Part shown: piece after piece, positions 35,503-43,173 of the stretch
Numbering within the stretch: the stretch's first letter is position 1
Layout: every line of letters starts with the position of its first letter
NCBI GenBank assembly: GCA_034408745.1
Contig: JAWXCM010000450.1
Coordinates: forward strand, 1-45,881
Reading direction: 5' to 3'
Source: JAWXCM01 sp034408745
GTDB lineage: Bacteria > Acidobacteriota > Terriglobia > Bryobacterales > Bryobacteraceae
DNA: 45,881 nucleotides
Notes under the pieces: generated by a model
Told to the model about the DNA's origin: nothing
Seen by the model: the letters and a program-made list of their open reading frames with translations, nothing else
The model's database searches: none
Program-made: the position numbers and the translations under genes

Positions 35503-36404
35503 TGGTCGTTAACGAGGTCGGCCATGTAGGAGCTGCGCACGAACGGGCCGCTGAACACGTTCCTGAAGCCAATCGACATGCCGTAATCGCGATACGCGTC
35601 GAACTGCGCGGGCGTGACGTACTCGGCGACACGCATGTTGCGGCGGGTCGGCTGGAGGTACTGGCCGAGCGTGACCACGTCGACGTTGTGGGCGAGCAGG
35701 TCCCGCATGACAGCCTGGACGTCGGCCTCGGTTTCACCCAGTCCCACCATCAGGCCCGATTTGGTAAGCGCCTGCGGCCGATAGCCTTTGGCGAACTTCA
35801 ACACGTCGAGCGACTGCTGATAATCAGCCTGCGGGCGTACCTTGCGATACAGGCGCGGGATGGTCTCCATGTTGTGGTTGAAAACGTCGGGCGCGGCGTC
35901 CAGCACTCTGGCTACGGCGTCCATGTCACCGCAGAAATCCGGCGTCAGGACTTCGATACGGGCGTCGGCGGGGAGCACGCGACGGACGGCGAGCACGGTT
36001 TCGGCCCAGTGATGGGAGCCGCCGTCGGCCAGGTCGTCGCGATTCACGCTGGTGATTACGACGTAGCGGAGGCGCATGTCGGCCACCATTCGCGCGACGT
36101 TCTCCGGCTCATTCGGGTCGAGCAGAAACTCGCGTTTTTCGGGCGATCCCTTCGGCACGGAGCAGAAACCGCAGCCCCGGGTGCACAGATTGCCGAGGAT
36201 CATGAACGTCGCCGCGCCGCGGTGGAAGCACTCGTGGATATTCGGGCAGCGGGCGGATTCGCAGACGGTGTGCAGATTCAGCCGGCGCAGGTCGTGCTTG
36301 AGCAGCGTCACGGATTCAAAATGGGTGGTGCTCTTGGCTCGCAGCCACTCGGGCAGGCGCGGCTGCGGCTTGTCGACTTCAATGTGGACCAGAGGGGAGC
36401 TCAA
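35493..36404 (-). CDS. lipA: Lipoyl synthase
   Basis: Radical-SAM enzyme that inserts two sulfurs into octanoyl-protein to make lipoyl groups for pyruvate dehydrogenase and related complexes. 303 residues. Auxiliary-cluster cysteines C48, C53, C59 (CESARCPNIHEC) and the SAM-cluster motif C74-x3-C78-x2-C81 (CTRGCGFC) are all present, as is the C-terminal RSSYMAD whose Ser contributes to the auxiliary site. The start is TTG at 36404, overlapping the SPOR-gene stop by four bases. No earlier ATG or GTG is credible. It depends on Fe-S clusters of the kind the isc operon makes. Confidence 0.96.
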   Translation of the reverse strand: MSSPLVHIEVDKPQPRLPEWLRAKSTTHFESVTLLKHDLRRLNLHTVCESARCPNIHECFHRGAATFMILGNLCTRGCGFCSVPKGSPEKREFLLDPNEPENVARMVADMRLRYVVITSVNRDDLADGGSHHWAETVLAVRRVLPADARIEVLTPDFCGDMDAVARVLDAAPDVFNHNMETIPRLYRKVRPQADYQQSLDVLKFAKGYRPQALTKSGLMVGLGETEADVQAVMRDLLAHNVDVVTLGQYLQPTRRNMRVAEYVTPAQFDAYRDYGMSIGFRNVFSGPFVRSSYMADLVNDQCS

Positions 36405-37003
36405 TAGCGACTCGGGATGGGCTTGAAGCCAGACTGTTCGAGTTGGGTGCGCAGCGCGACCGTGTCGTCACCTTCGGTCACGGGGCCTACCAGGACTCGG
36501 AAAATATTTTCCCTGGGGCCAGGCGCCGGTGCGAGTATCGCTTTGAACCCCTTCTTTACCAGCACCTCGACCAGCAGTCCTGCTTCGGCTTTGGTGATCG
36601 CGGCGACCTGGAGGAACGTCTGGCCGGCTTTGGGCTCGGTAACGGTGAGCGCGGGTGGACCGGGATCCGGGGGCGGCGTCGACGGCTGAGCGGCCGGGGT
36701 GGTCTCGGGTGCCGGCTCGGCGGCTGGCTGGGTAACCGGGGGCTTGCCGCTTGTGGCCGGCAAATCTTCAGTGGCGCTGGGACGCCGGGTTGTTTCCGCA
36801 GCCGTGGCGGGAGTGCGAGTGCCGGTGGCGGCTGCCGTGTCGACCGGAACTGTATTCCTGCCCATAAGATAGCCCATTGCGAAGAATACGCCCAGCAGGA
36901 CAAACACGATGAAAAGCAGGCTGAACAGCCGCTTGTTGTCGAGGATGATCTCAAATTCCCGGTCTGGAGTGTCGGCGATTGCCGAAGAAGTGCGGTCTGC
37001 CAT
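36401..37003 (-). CDS. SPOR-domain membrane protein
   Basis: 200 residues: a short cytoplasmic N-terminus (1-27), one transmembrane helix (SLLFIVFVLLGVFFAMGYLMG, about 29-49), a Pro/Ala/Thr-rich linker (50-125), then a SPOR domain (about 127-200) with FLQVAAITKAEAGLLVEVLVKKGFKAIL and FRVLVGPVTEGDDTVALRTQLEQSGFKPI. SPOR domains bind denuded peptidoglycan at septa, so a role in division or cell-wall remodelling is likely. The operon with lipA and lnt is of housekeeping type. It starts 17 bp after the NfeD-like gene. Confidence 0.9.
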   Translation of the reverse strand: MADRTSSAIADTPDREFEIILDNKRLFSLLFIVFVLLGVFFAMGYLMGRNTVPVDTAAATGTRTPATAAETTRRPSATEDLPATSGKPPVTQPAAEPAPETTPAAQPSTPPPDPGPPALTVTEPKAGQTFLQVAAITKAEAGLLVEVLVKKGFKAILAPAPGPRENIFRVLVGPVTEGDDTVALRTQLEQSGFKPIPSRY

Positions 37004-37020
37004 GAGTGAACCCTTATATT

Positions 37021-37464
37021 CTATCGAGACAAATCCTCCGCAGTCCGCACTTTATTGTTGTAAGCGCGGCGAGCCATAAACAGTAACCAGGCAAGTAGAA
37101 ATGCAGCCGGGGCTGTGGCGAGCGCCGCGGGAACGGAGATTTGGAATGGCGGAGCCAGCAGAAGTCTCGCGGTTGCCGTACCCACCAGGGCGGCTGCTAC
37201 CGCTCCGGGAGCCCATCGCGGCCACCATGCCTGGCTGATCAGGATCGCCAGTGTGGCAACGAAAAGGGCCAGACCTGTCGGGTTGATCCCAAAAGCGGAC
37301 AGCCCGTAGATGCCAACAATTAGCCCGAGCCCCCCAAGGACTCCGGGCACAACGCGTCCCGGCGCAACGAACTCGCGTGCCAAAAGCATGGACCCGGCGA
37401 GCAGCGTCAGCCAGGCGCGATCCGGCGTGGCGGCGATTTGTAACAGTGTCGCCCGTATCGACAT
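37021..37464 (-). CDS. NfeD-like membrane protein, protease part absent
   Basis: 147 residues with about four transmembrane helices. The pattern LLAREFVAPGRVVPGVLGGLGLIVGIYGLSAFGINPTGLALFVATLAILI matches the membrane segment of NfeD-family proteins, where (E/R)xxxPG..xPGxLG is typical. Full-length NfeD has an N-terminal ClpP-like serine protease and a C-terminal OB domain; both are missing here, so this is a short membrane-only form. It is the first gene of the minus-strand operon. Only 15 bp separate it from the first ATG of the divergent gene. Confidence 0.6.
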   Translation of the reverse strand: MSIRATLLQIAATPDRAWLTLLAGSMLLAREFVAPGRVVPGVLGGLGLIVGIYGLSAFGINPTGLALFVATLAILISQAWWPRWAPGAVAAALVGTATARLLLAPPFQISVPAALATAPAAFLLAWLLFMARRAYNNKVRTAEDLSR

Positions 37465-37512
37465 GACCTGATTTTCGGAATGGCGGCGTCTCAGAGACCC
37501 GGGATTATCCCG

Positions 37513-37926
37513 ATGACCCGACTCTACCTCAGCCTGGGCTCTGCTCTGCTCGCCGCTGTCTCTTTCATGATTGTCCTGGGTGAACCTCTGTCACCAGACA
37601 GGCGGTATCGACCCGAAACGTTTGCCGTAAAGGTGTCTGAAGCTTCCGGCAGCCTGATTCTCGAATGGAGCCCCCAGTCCCGTCTTGTCCAGTCCGCCAC
37701 CGGCGGGGTGCTGGAGTACGTGGACGGAGGCACGCCACACCGCGATGAGGTGGATGTGAGAGTCCTGCGTCAGGGAGCTTTGGAGTATCGGAGGAGATCG
37801 CACGAGGTTCTCCTCCGGCTGCTCCTTCTGAAGAAACGGGACGTCATCGGCCAAATGTCCGTTCGACTGACGGGCGCACCGGCCGTTGCCGCCCAGGAAA
37901 CGCTGACCAACAGAAACGGAAAGTGA
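37513..37926 (+). CDS. Hypothetical single-pass exported protein
   Basis: 137 residues from the ATG at 37513 (an upstream ATG at 37480 would add 11 residues). The N-terminus TRLYLSLGSALLAAVSFMIVLG is a signal anchor. The rest looks like one small beta-sandwich (FAVKVSEASGSLILEWSP, GGVLEYVDGGTPHRDEVDVRVLRQGALEYRR) ending in a basic/Leu-rich stretch (HEVLLRLLLLKKRD) and VRLTGA. No family recognised. It is seven bases upstream of the PEP-CTERM gene, so they are probably cotranscribed. Confidence 0.6.
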   Translation: MTRLYLSLGSALLAAVSFMIVLGEPLSPDRRYRPETFAVKVSEASGSLILEWSPQSRLVQSATGGVLEYVDGGTPHRDEVDVRVLRQGALEYRRRSHEVLLRLLLLKKRDVIGQMSVRLTGAPAVAAQETLTNRNGK

Positions 37927-37933
37927 GGTTTAG

Positions 37934-38527
37934 ATGAGGCGAGCCTGGTTTTGCCTGGTCGCCGTAGTGTGTCCGTGCGCCAGCTTATGGGCGACCGGAG
38001 CAGCAGACGTAACCAGTAACGGCACGATCCGTGTGGAAACGGGCGTGACCTGGGGTGCACCGCTGTATACGGCTACGAATGCGCAATGGGCGGGCATCTG
38101 GGATCAGGGGATCCGCTGGAGCGATCGCAGCACGGTCATCCGGATCGACATGCCGATGACATTCTCATTGAGTGGCGTCATGCTCCAGGGGCATGAGGAC
38201 GACGCCTTTCAGATCGACTATTTGTATCAGGGCTCCTGGACACCGCTGTGGGAAGCCCAGAACACGTCAGGTGGATTCCGCACACTGCCGACCGCGGCAC
38301 AGACGGTTCGCTGGGCCATTCTGGCTGTCCCCGCGGTCGAGGCGGTTCGAATCTACGCATCCAGCCGGGAGACTCAGGTCGCGGGCGAGATGTACAGTCT
38401 GGCGCGGTTCCAGATCTGGGGCAGCGCGGTTTCGACTGAGACTCCGGAACCTGCGTCGGGGTGGATGGGGCTGATGGGGCTCGCAGTGCTTGCCGTTGTG
38501 GCGCGGCTGCGAAGCTCGAAAACATGA
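37934..38527 (+). CDS. PEP-CTERM sorting-domain protein
   Basis: 197 residues. Signal peptide (1-21), a beta-sandwich body with discoidin-like character (WAGIWDQGIRWSDRSTVIRIDMPMTFSLSGVMLQGHEDDAFQIDY, LYQGSWTPLWEA), and a C-terminal sorting signal: TPEPASGWMGLMGLAVLAVVARLRSSK, i.e. PEP motif, hydrophobic helix and basic tail. Such tails are processed by exosortase (EpsH/XrtA type), and the protein probably ends up in the extracellular matrix. No exosortase gene is in the window. A GTGAGG sits seven bases before the ATG. Confidence 0.85.
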   Translation: MRRAWFCLVAVVCPCASLWATGAADVTSNGTIRVETGVTWGAPLYTATNAQWAGIWDQGIRWSDRSTVIRIDMPMTFSLSGVMLQGHEDDAFQIDYLYQGSWTPLWEAQNTSGGFRTLPTAAQTVRWAILAVPAVEAVRIYASSRETQVAGEMYSLARFQIWGSAVSTETPEPASGWMGLMGLAVLAVVARLRSSKT

Positions 38528-38577
38528 TACTTTGGTAAGAGTCCCGAAATTCCCTCATTTTCGCTCCACTTACCATT

Positions 38578-40002
38578 TTGAAAATTGGATTTGTCAGTCT
38601 CGGTTGCCCCAAGAACCTCGTGGATACGGAGGTGATGATGGGTCAGCTTGTCGCCGGCGGTCATCAACTTACACCGCATCCGGAAGAAGCCGACGTCATT
38701 GTCGTCAATACGTGCAGTTTTATCGACCCCGCCAAGCAGGAGTCGGTGGACACCATCCTTGAGATGGCGCAGCACAAGAAGACGGGCAAGGCGCAGCGGC
38801 TGATTGTGGCCGGGTGTCTGGTGGAGCGCTATAAGGGCGATATCAGGACCGATCTGCCCGAGGTGGACGCGATTATTGGCACCAATGAGCTGGACAAGAT
38901 TGTCGCCGCGTGCGAGAACCTGCCCGCGGGATCCGCTCCGGTGGAGCCCTACCTCTATCACGACCTGACACCGCGCGTGTTTTCCACGCCCCGGCATTTC
39001 TCCTATATCAAGATTTCTGAAGGCTGCGACCACCCCTGCACGTTCTGTGTGATTCCGCAGTATCGAGGCGCGAATCGCAGCCGGCGCCCGGAGTCGGTGG
39101 TGGCCGAAGCGACGCGGATGTTTGCGCAGGGCGTGCGCGAGATCAACCTGATCGGCCAGGACACGACCGCGTATGGCGAGGACCTGCAGGTGAAGGACGG
39201 GCTGGCGCATCTGCTGGGCCGGCTGGCTCAGATCGAAACACCCCAGCCCAAATGGGTTCGTTTTCTCTACGCGTATCCGAACCGGGTGAGCCAGAAGCTG
39301 CTGGACACCATCGCCGCGCACGATTCGCTGGTCAAGTACATCGACATGCCGTTGCAGCATGCGTCGGCGCCGGTGCTGAAGCGGATGAAGCGCGGGGCTT
39401 CGGGCGATATCTTTCTGCGGCTGCTGGAAAATATCCGCCGCACGATTCCCGGCGTGGCGATTCGCACCAGCTTCATCGCCGGATTCCCGGGTGAAACGGA
39501 TGCCGATTTCGAGGAGCTCTGCCAGTTTGTGAAGGCGGCCGAGTTCGACCGGCTCGGCGTGTTCAGTTATTCGGACGAGGACACCTCCGCCAGTTACCAC
39601 CTCGACGGAAAAGTCGACGCGCGGACCATTTACAACCGCAAGCGGAAGCTGATGTCGATGCAGCGCCAGATCTCGAAGGCGAAGAATCGAAAGCTGATCG
39701 GTCGCGACGTGCCGGTGCTGGTGGAGGGCCCGTCGGGCGAGACGGATCTGCTGTGGGAGTGCCGGATGACGGTGCAGGCACCGGAGATCGACGGAACCTG
39801 CTATATCAATGAGGTAGAGGGCCAGGATCTGGCGCCGGGTCAGATGCGGGTTCTGCGGATTACAGAGGCGCACGATTACGACGTGGTCGGGACCGCGCTG
39901 CCGGAGATTCTGGCGACCGCGCCGGCGGCTCGCGCGGCGGAATTATTCCCCATTTTTACCGGCAACCGGCCGGAATCGGCGGGAGTCAGTCTGGGGCGGT
40001 GA
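38578..40002 (+). CDS. rimO: Ribosomal protein S12 methylthiotransferase RimO
   Basis: Radical-SAM methylthiotransferase that modifies the conserved Asp of ribosomal protein S12. 474 residues with a TTG start (MKIGFVSLGCPKN). The N-terminal UPF0004 domain has its three cluster Cys: C10, C46 (NTCSF) and C80 (AGCLVERY). The radical-SAM core carries C150-x3-C154-x2-C157 (CDHPCTFC), and a TRAM domain lies near 400-460 (GRDVPVLVEGPSGETDLLWECRM). VPQYRGANRSR-type text distinguishes RimO from MiaB. A 7-bp inverted repeat (TGGTAAG/CTTACCA) lies just before the start (38533-38574). The stop overlaps the yacG ATG by one base. Confidence 0.95.
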   Translation: MKIGFVSLGCPKNLVDTEVMMGQLVAGGHQLTPHPEEADVIVVNTCSFIDPAKQESVDTILEMAQHKKTGKAQRLIVAGCLVERYKGDIRTDLPEVDAIIGTNELDKIVAACENLPAGSAPVEPYLYHDLTPRVFSTPRHFSYIKISEGCDHPCTFCVIPQYRGANRSRRPESVVAEATRMFAQGVREINLIGQDTTAYGEDLQVKDGLAHLLGRLAQIETPQPKWVRFLYAYPNRVSQKLLDTIAAHDSLVKYIDMPLQHASAPVLKRMKRGASGDIFLRLLENIRRTIPGVAIRTSFIAGFPGETDADFEELCQFVKAAEFDRLGVFSYSDEDTSASYHLDGKVDARTIYNRKRKLMSMQRQISKAKNRKLIGRDVPVLVEGPSGETDLLWECRMTVQAPEIDGTCYINEVEGQDLAPGQMRVLRITEAHDYDVVGTALPEILATAPAARAAELFPIFTGNRPESAGVSLGR

Positions 40003-40190
40003 TGACGATTCCGTGTCCCATTTGCAAAAAGCCGGTGCGGCTGACCGACCGGGAGATGCCGTTTTGCTCAGAGCGCTGCCGGTTGCTGGACCTCGGCAAC
40101 TGGGCCGATGAGAAATATGTGATCTCGACGCCAGCCCGGCCTGGGGAGATTCCCCATCCGGATGACGAAGAAGGCGACGGCGGCGGATGA
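40002..40190 (+). CDS. yacG: DNA gyrase inhibitor YacG (zinc-binding)
   Basis: 62 residues from the ATG at 40002, overlapping the rimO stop (TGATG). A GTG at 39999 would add one Met. Four zinc-binding cysteines in the usual CPIC and CSERC pattern: TIPCPICKKPVRL and FCSERCRLLDLGNWADEKYVI. YacG binds the GyrB subunit and inhibits gyrase in E. coli. The acidic C-tail (HPDDEEGDGGG) is typical. It overlaps pgpA by four bases (ATGA). Confidence 0.93.
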   Translation: MTIPCPICKKPVRLTDREMPFCSERCRLLDLGNWADEKYVISTPARPGEIPHPDDEEGDGGG

Positions 40191-40657
40191 ACGCTTCGCA
40201 GATTGTGGCCCGGGTGCTCGCGACCTGGTTTGGCTGCGGGTACTGGCCATGGGGTCCCGGGACGGTGGGGTCGGCCGCGGCGGTTCTGATCGCGATTGGG
40301 TTCCATCACTACCTTGGAATCCAGCCGTGGATACTGGGACTGGTTGGCGTGCTTACGCTTCCGCTGAGTATCTGGGCGTCGGGCGCAGAGGCGGTCACCT
40401 CGGGTCGCAAGGATCCGCAGCACGTGGTGCTGGATGAGGTGATCGGGCAGTGGATCACGCTGTCGCCGGTTATGGCGCTGGACTGGAAGCTGGCGCTGAC
40501 TGGCTTCGTTTTGTTCCGATTGTTCGACATTTGGAAGCCGCCGCCGGCGAGGCAGATGGAATCGCTCCCGGGCGGCGTGGGCATTATGGCGGACGATGTA
40601 ATGGCGGGTGTTTATGGCGCTGTTGTCATGGCTATAACCGGCTCGCTACACTTTTAA
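40187..40657 (+). CDS. pgpA: Phosphatidylglycerophosphatase A
   Basis: Dephosphorylates phosphatidylglycerophosphate in the inner membrane to give phosphatidylglycerol. 156 residues, three to four membrane helices. Family motifs: WFGCGYWPWGPGTVGSAAA at 14-32, DPQHVVLDEVIGQWITL near 76 (the conserved Asp/Glu pair is likely the metal site), and RLFDIWKPPPARQMESLPGGVGIMADDVMAGVYGA near 110-145. It is translationally coupled to yacG. This rimO-yacG-pgpA order is not one I can assign to a known operon. Confidence 0.94.
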   Translation: MNASQIVARVLATWFGCGYWPWGPGTVGSAAAVLIAIGFHHYLGIQPWILGLVGVLTLPLSIWASGAEAVTSGRKDPQHVVLDEVIGQWITLSPVMALDWKLALTGFVLFRLFDIWKPPPARQMESLPGGVGIMADDVMAGVYGAVVMAITGSLHF

Positions 40658-40675
40658 AAGGCAGTCTTCAAACGC

Positions 40676-41695
40676 ATGGCGAAACGGCAAAATCCCGAAC
40701 CGGAAACTCAGATTCTGCAGGTGAGTCCTGGGGCTGCTATTCCGGGAGGCGAACTGCGGATCCGTGGGCGCAACCTGGCGAATGGGCCGGAACGCGCCCA
40801 GGTGCGAATTGGGGAGATGCCGGCATCGGTCATCATAGGCTCCCGGGACCTGGTGATTGCGCGAGTTCCGGAAGGGGCACCGGGCGGGCAACTGATTGTC
40901 GGCGACAGTGCGCCGTGGACCTGCGATGTCGGGATTCTGATCGCCGACGGTCTGCATCCGGTGGCGAGTCCCGCGGTCGACGCGCAGGGCAACATCTATG
41001 CGACGTTCAGCGGGTCGCGCGGACAGAAGGCGCCGGTCTCTGTATATAAGGTTGACACCAGCTACAACGTTCGGCCGTTTGTGAACGACGTCATGAACGC
41101 CACAGGCCTGGCGATCGACGTGGACGGGACGCTGTACATTTCCAGCCGGCATGACGGAATCGTCTACCAGGCGACGCCCAGCGGCAACGTGAGCGTGTTC
41201 GTCGAGGGCATGGGGATCGCCACCGGGATCGCGTTCGACGAGGAGGGTAACCTCTACGTCGGCGACCGCAGCGGCACGGTGTTCAAGATCAGCCGGCAGC
41301 GCCAGATCTACGTGTTTGCCACGCTCGAGGCGTCGATTGCGGCGTATCACATGACGTTTGGTCCGGAGGGGTACCTTTACACCACCGGGCCCACCACATC
41401 CAGCTTCGACGCGGTGTGGCGGATCTCGCCGCAGGGCGAAGTCGAGGTGTTTTACCGGGGACTGGGACGGCCGCAGGGGCTGGCTTTCGACGCCGCCGGT
41501 AACCTATATGTGGCGGGATCGCTGGCGGGGCGCCGAGGTGTAGTCCGGATTACTCCGGACCGCGAGGCGGAACTCTTCGTTTCCGGACCGAACATTGTCG
41601 GGCTCGCATTTACTCCGTCGCGGCAGATGGTGGTGGCCACCTCCAATTCGCTGTATCGCGTGGACGTGAAGATTGCGGGCAGGCCGGCCTGGTGA
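40676..41695 (+). CDS. IPT/TIG plus NHL-type beta-propeller protein
   Basis: 339 residues without a signal peptide. The first 85 residues form an IPT/TIG-like Ig fold (ILQVSPGAAIPGGELRIRGRNLANGPERAQVRIGEMPASVI). The rest is a propeller of about six blades, each with a GLAIDVDGTLYISSRHDG or GIAFDEEGNLYVGDRSG motif, as in NHL and SMP-30/gluconolactonase-like proteins. The absence of an export signal is notable for this fold combination. It lies between pgpA (18 bp) and cinA (3 bp). No catalytic residues can be assigned, and a binding role is likely. Confidence 0.8.
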   Translation: MAKRQNPEPETQILQVSPGAAIPGGELRIRGRNLANGPERAQVRIGEMPASVIIGSRDLVIARVPEGAPGGQLIVGDSAPWTCDVGILIADGLHPVASPAVDAQGNIYATFSGSRGQKAPVSVYKVDTSYNVRPFVNDVMNATGLAIDVDGTLYISSRHDGIVYQATPSGNVSVFVEGMGIATGIAFDEEGNLYVGDRSGTVFKISRQRQIYVFATLEASIAAYHMTFGPEGYLYTTGPTTSSFDAVWRISPQGEVEVFYRGLGRPQGLAFDAAGNLYVAGSLAGRRGVVRITPDREAELFVSGPNIVGLAFTPSRQMVVATSNSLYRVDVKIAGRPAW

Positions 41696-41698
41696 CGC

Positions 41699-42943
41699 TT
41701 GCAGAACGCTGAAATCCTTGCCGTCGGGTCAGAGCTGCTGACCCCCACCAAATCAGACACGAATTCCCTGTGGCTTACCGAACAACTCAACGCGCTCGGC
41801 GTTGAGGTAGTGGCCAAATCCATTGTTGGCGATGACCGGCCTCGGCTGGCCGAGGCGGTTCGGGCAGCGGCGGCCCGGTCGGACTTCCTGTTTATTACCG
41901 GCGGGCTGGGGCCAACCGAGGACGATGTCACGCGCGATGCGGTGGCCGCGGCGCTGGTGCTGGGCCAGGAACTCCGGGAGGAGCTGCTGGAGCAGATTGC
42001 GGCGCGGTTTAAGCGGATTGGGCGGCCGATGGCGGAGAACAACCGGCGTCAGGCCATGCTGATCGAGGGTGCCGAGGCGATGGAGAACGATCGCGGGACG
42101 GCTCCGGGTCAGTGGCTCCGGTCAGGTCGCTGCCAGATTGCGCTTCTGCCCGGTCCGCCGCGCGAGATGAAGGCGATGTTTGAACTGCAGGTGCTGCCGC
42201 GTCTGGTGCCGCTGGTTCCCCCGGCGGTACTGCGGACTCGCTGGTACCGGGTGGCCGGGATGGGGGAATCGGACCTCGACCAGCTGATCGCTCCGGTTTA
42301 CACGCGGTACACGAACCCGGTCACGACGATTCTGGCGTCGCCGGGGGATGTCCACGTGCATTTGCGGGCGCGCTGCGCGGAGGAGTCCGAGGCGGAGTCG
42401 CTGCTGGCCGAACTCGGGTCTCAGCTCGAGGCTCTGCTGGCGGATCGGATCTACTCGACGGACGGGAGCTCGCTGGAAGAGGTAGTTGGCCAGCTGCTGA
42501 CGGCCCGGGGCGAGACCGTGTGCGTTGCCGAGAGCATCACCGGCGGCGGGTTGGGTGAACGCCTGACGCGGGTGCCGGGGGCGTCACGTTACTTTCGCGG
42601 CGGATTCCTAACGTACTGTGACGAAGCTAAGCAAAGCCTCCTGGGTGTTTCTCCTGAGCTACTTACAGAACATACAGCAGTAAGTGAGCCGGTCGCTGTC
42701 GCGATGGCGGCGGGCGCACAAATTCGCCTTAATGCCAACTGGGCGATCTCGACGACAGGCTACGCGGGACCGGCGACCGATACTCATGTGAAAGCACTTA
42801 CTAAGCCTGGGACAGTGTTTGTATGTATCGCAGGCCCGCCGGGTGCTGTTGTGCACCGGCTCGAGATTGGCGTCGACAGAGACCGCGTCAGGCATTTTAC
42901 TGCCATCTACGCGCTGAATTACCTACGTTTGCTGCTGGGGTGA
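41699..42943 (+). CDS. cinA: CinA, competence/damage-inducible protein with NMN amidohydrolase domain
   Basis: 414 residues with a TTG start (MQNAEILAVGSELLTPTKSDTNSLWL), three bases after the propeller gene. The N-terminal MoCF-like/COG1058 domain (1-165) shows GSELL, GDDRPRLAEAV and FITGGLGPTEDDVTRDAV. The C-terminal PncC-type nicotinamide-nucleotide amidohydrolase domain (250-414) shows VAESITGGGLGERLTRVPGASRYFRGGFLTYCDEAKQSLLGV and STTGYAGP, with the catalytic Ser in ESITGG. It recycles NMN to NaMN for NAD synthesis. From about 42605 to 42835 the codons are markedly richer in A/T third positions than in the rest of the gene. Confidence 0.94.
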   Translation: MQNAEILAVGSELLTPTKSDTNSLWLTEQLNALGVEVVAKSIVGDDRPRLAEAVRAAAARSDFLFITGGLGPTEDDVTRDAVAAALVLGQELREELLEQIAARFKRIGRPMAENNRRQAMLIEGAEAMENDRGTAPGQWLRSGRCQIALLPGPPREMKAMFELQVLPRLVPLVPPAVLRTRWYRVAGMGESDLDQLIAPVYTRYTNPVTTILASPGDVHVHLRARCAEESEAESLLAELGSQLEALLADRIYSTDGSSLEEVVGQLLTARGETVCVAESITGGGLGERLTRVPGASRYFRGGFLTYCDEAKQSLLGVSPELLTEHTAVSEPVAVAMAAGAQIRLNANWAISTTGYAGPATDTHVKALTKPGTVFVCIAGPPGAVVHRLEIGVDRDRVRHFTAIYALNYLRLLLG

Positions 42944-42979
42944 TTGCCTGCACTTAGAGGCGGGAGTACTGCGGCGGTG

Positions 42980-43056
42980 TGGTAGGCGCGGCAGGACTCG
43001 AACCTGCGACCCTCTGCTTAGAAGGCAGATGCTCTATCCACCTGAGCTACGCGCCC
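42980..43056 (-). tRNA. tRNA-Arg (anticodon TCT)
   Basis: Full cloverleaf on the minus strand: acceptor GGGCGCG with CGCGCCT (first pair G-T), D arm GCTC-AGGTGGAT-AGAGC, anticodon arm TCTGC-CTTCTAA-GCAGA with anticodon TCT at 43022-43020, variable GGGTC, T arm GCAGG-TTCGAGT-CCTGC, discriminator A, and an encoded CCA at 42982-42980. It reads AGA codons. The gene stands alone between cinA and a PEP-CTERM gene. Confidence 0.97.
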
Positions 43057-43124
43057 GCCTTCAGACATTTTACAGCACGTGTGGGCACTGTCGAAGGCTG
43101 CTGGCGTTACTGCGTCCAAAAAAC

Positions 43125-43154
43125 AAAAGGCCCGGTCGCGAGACCGGGCCTTTT
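43125..43154 (-). terminator. Bidirectional intrinsic terminator
   Basis: AAAAGGCCCGGTC (43125-43137), loop GCGA, GACCGGGCCTTTT (43142-43154). It is perfectly symmetric with A and T tracts on both sides, so it can work in both directions. It lies 20 bp after the stop of the minus-strand PEP-CTERM gene and would also insulate the tRNA gene from it. Confidence 0.88.
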
Positions 43155-43173
43155 AGGTAATACAGAGGAAAGC

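Noticed and set aside
34171..35529. 452-codon plus-strand open frame opposite lnt
   Set aside because: The Lnt triad and membrane topology are clear on the minus strand; the other product is a low-information shadow.
38374..39873. 499-codon minus-strand open frame opposite rimO
   Set aside because: RimO motifs on the plus strand are complete; the antisense frame has no family features.
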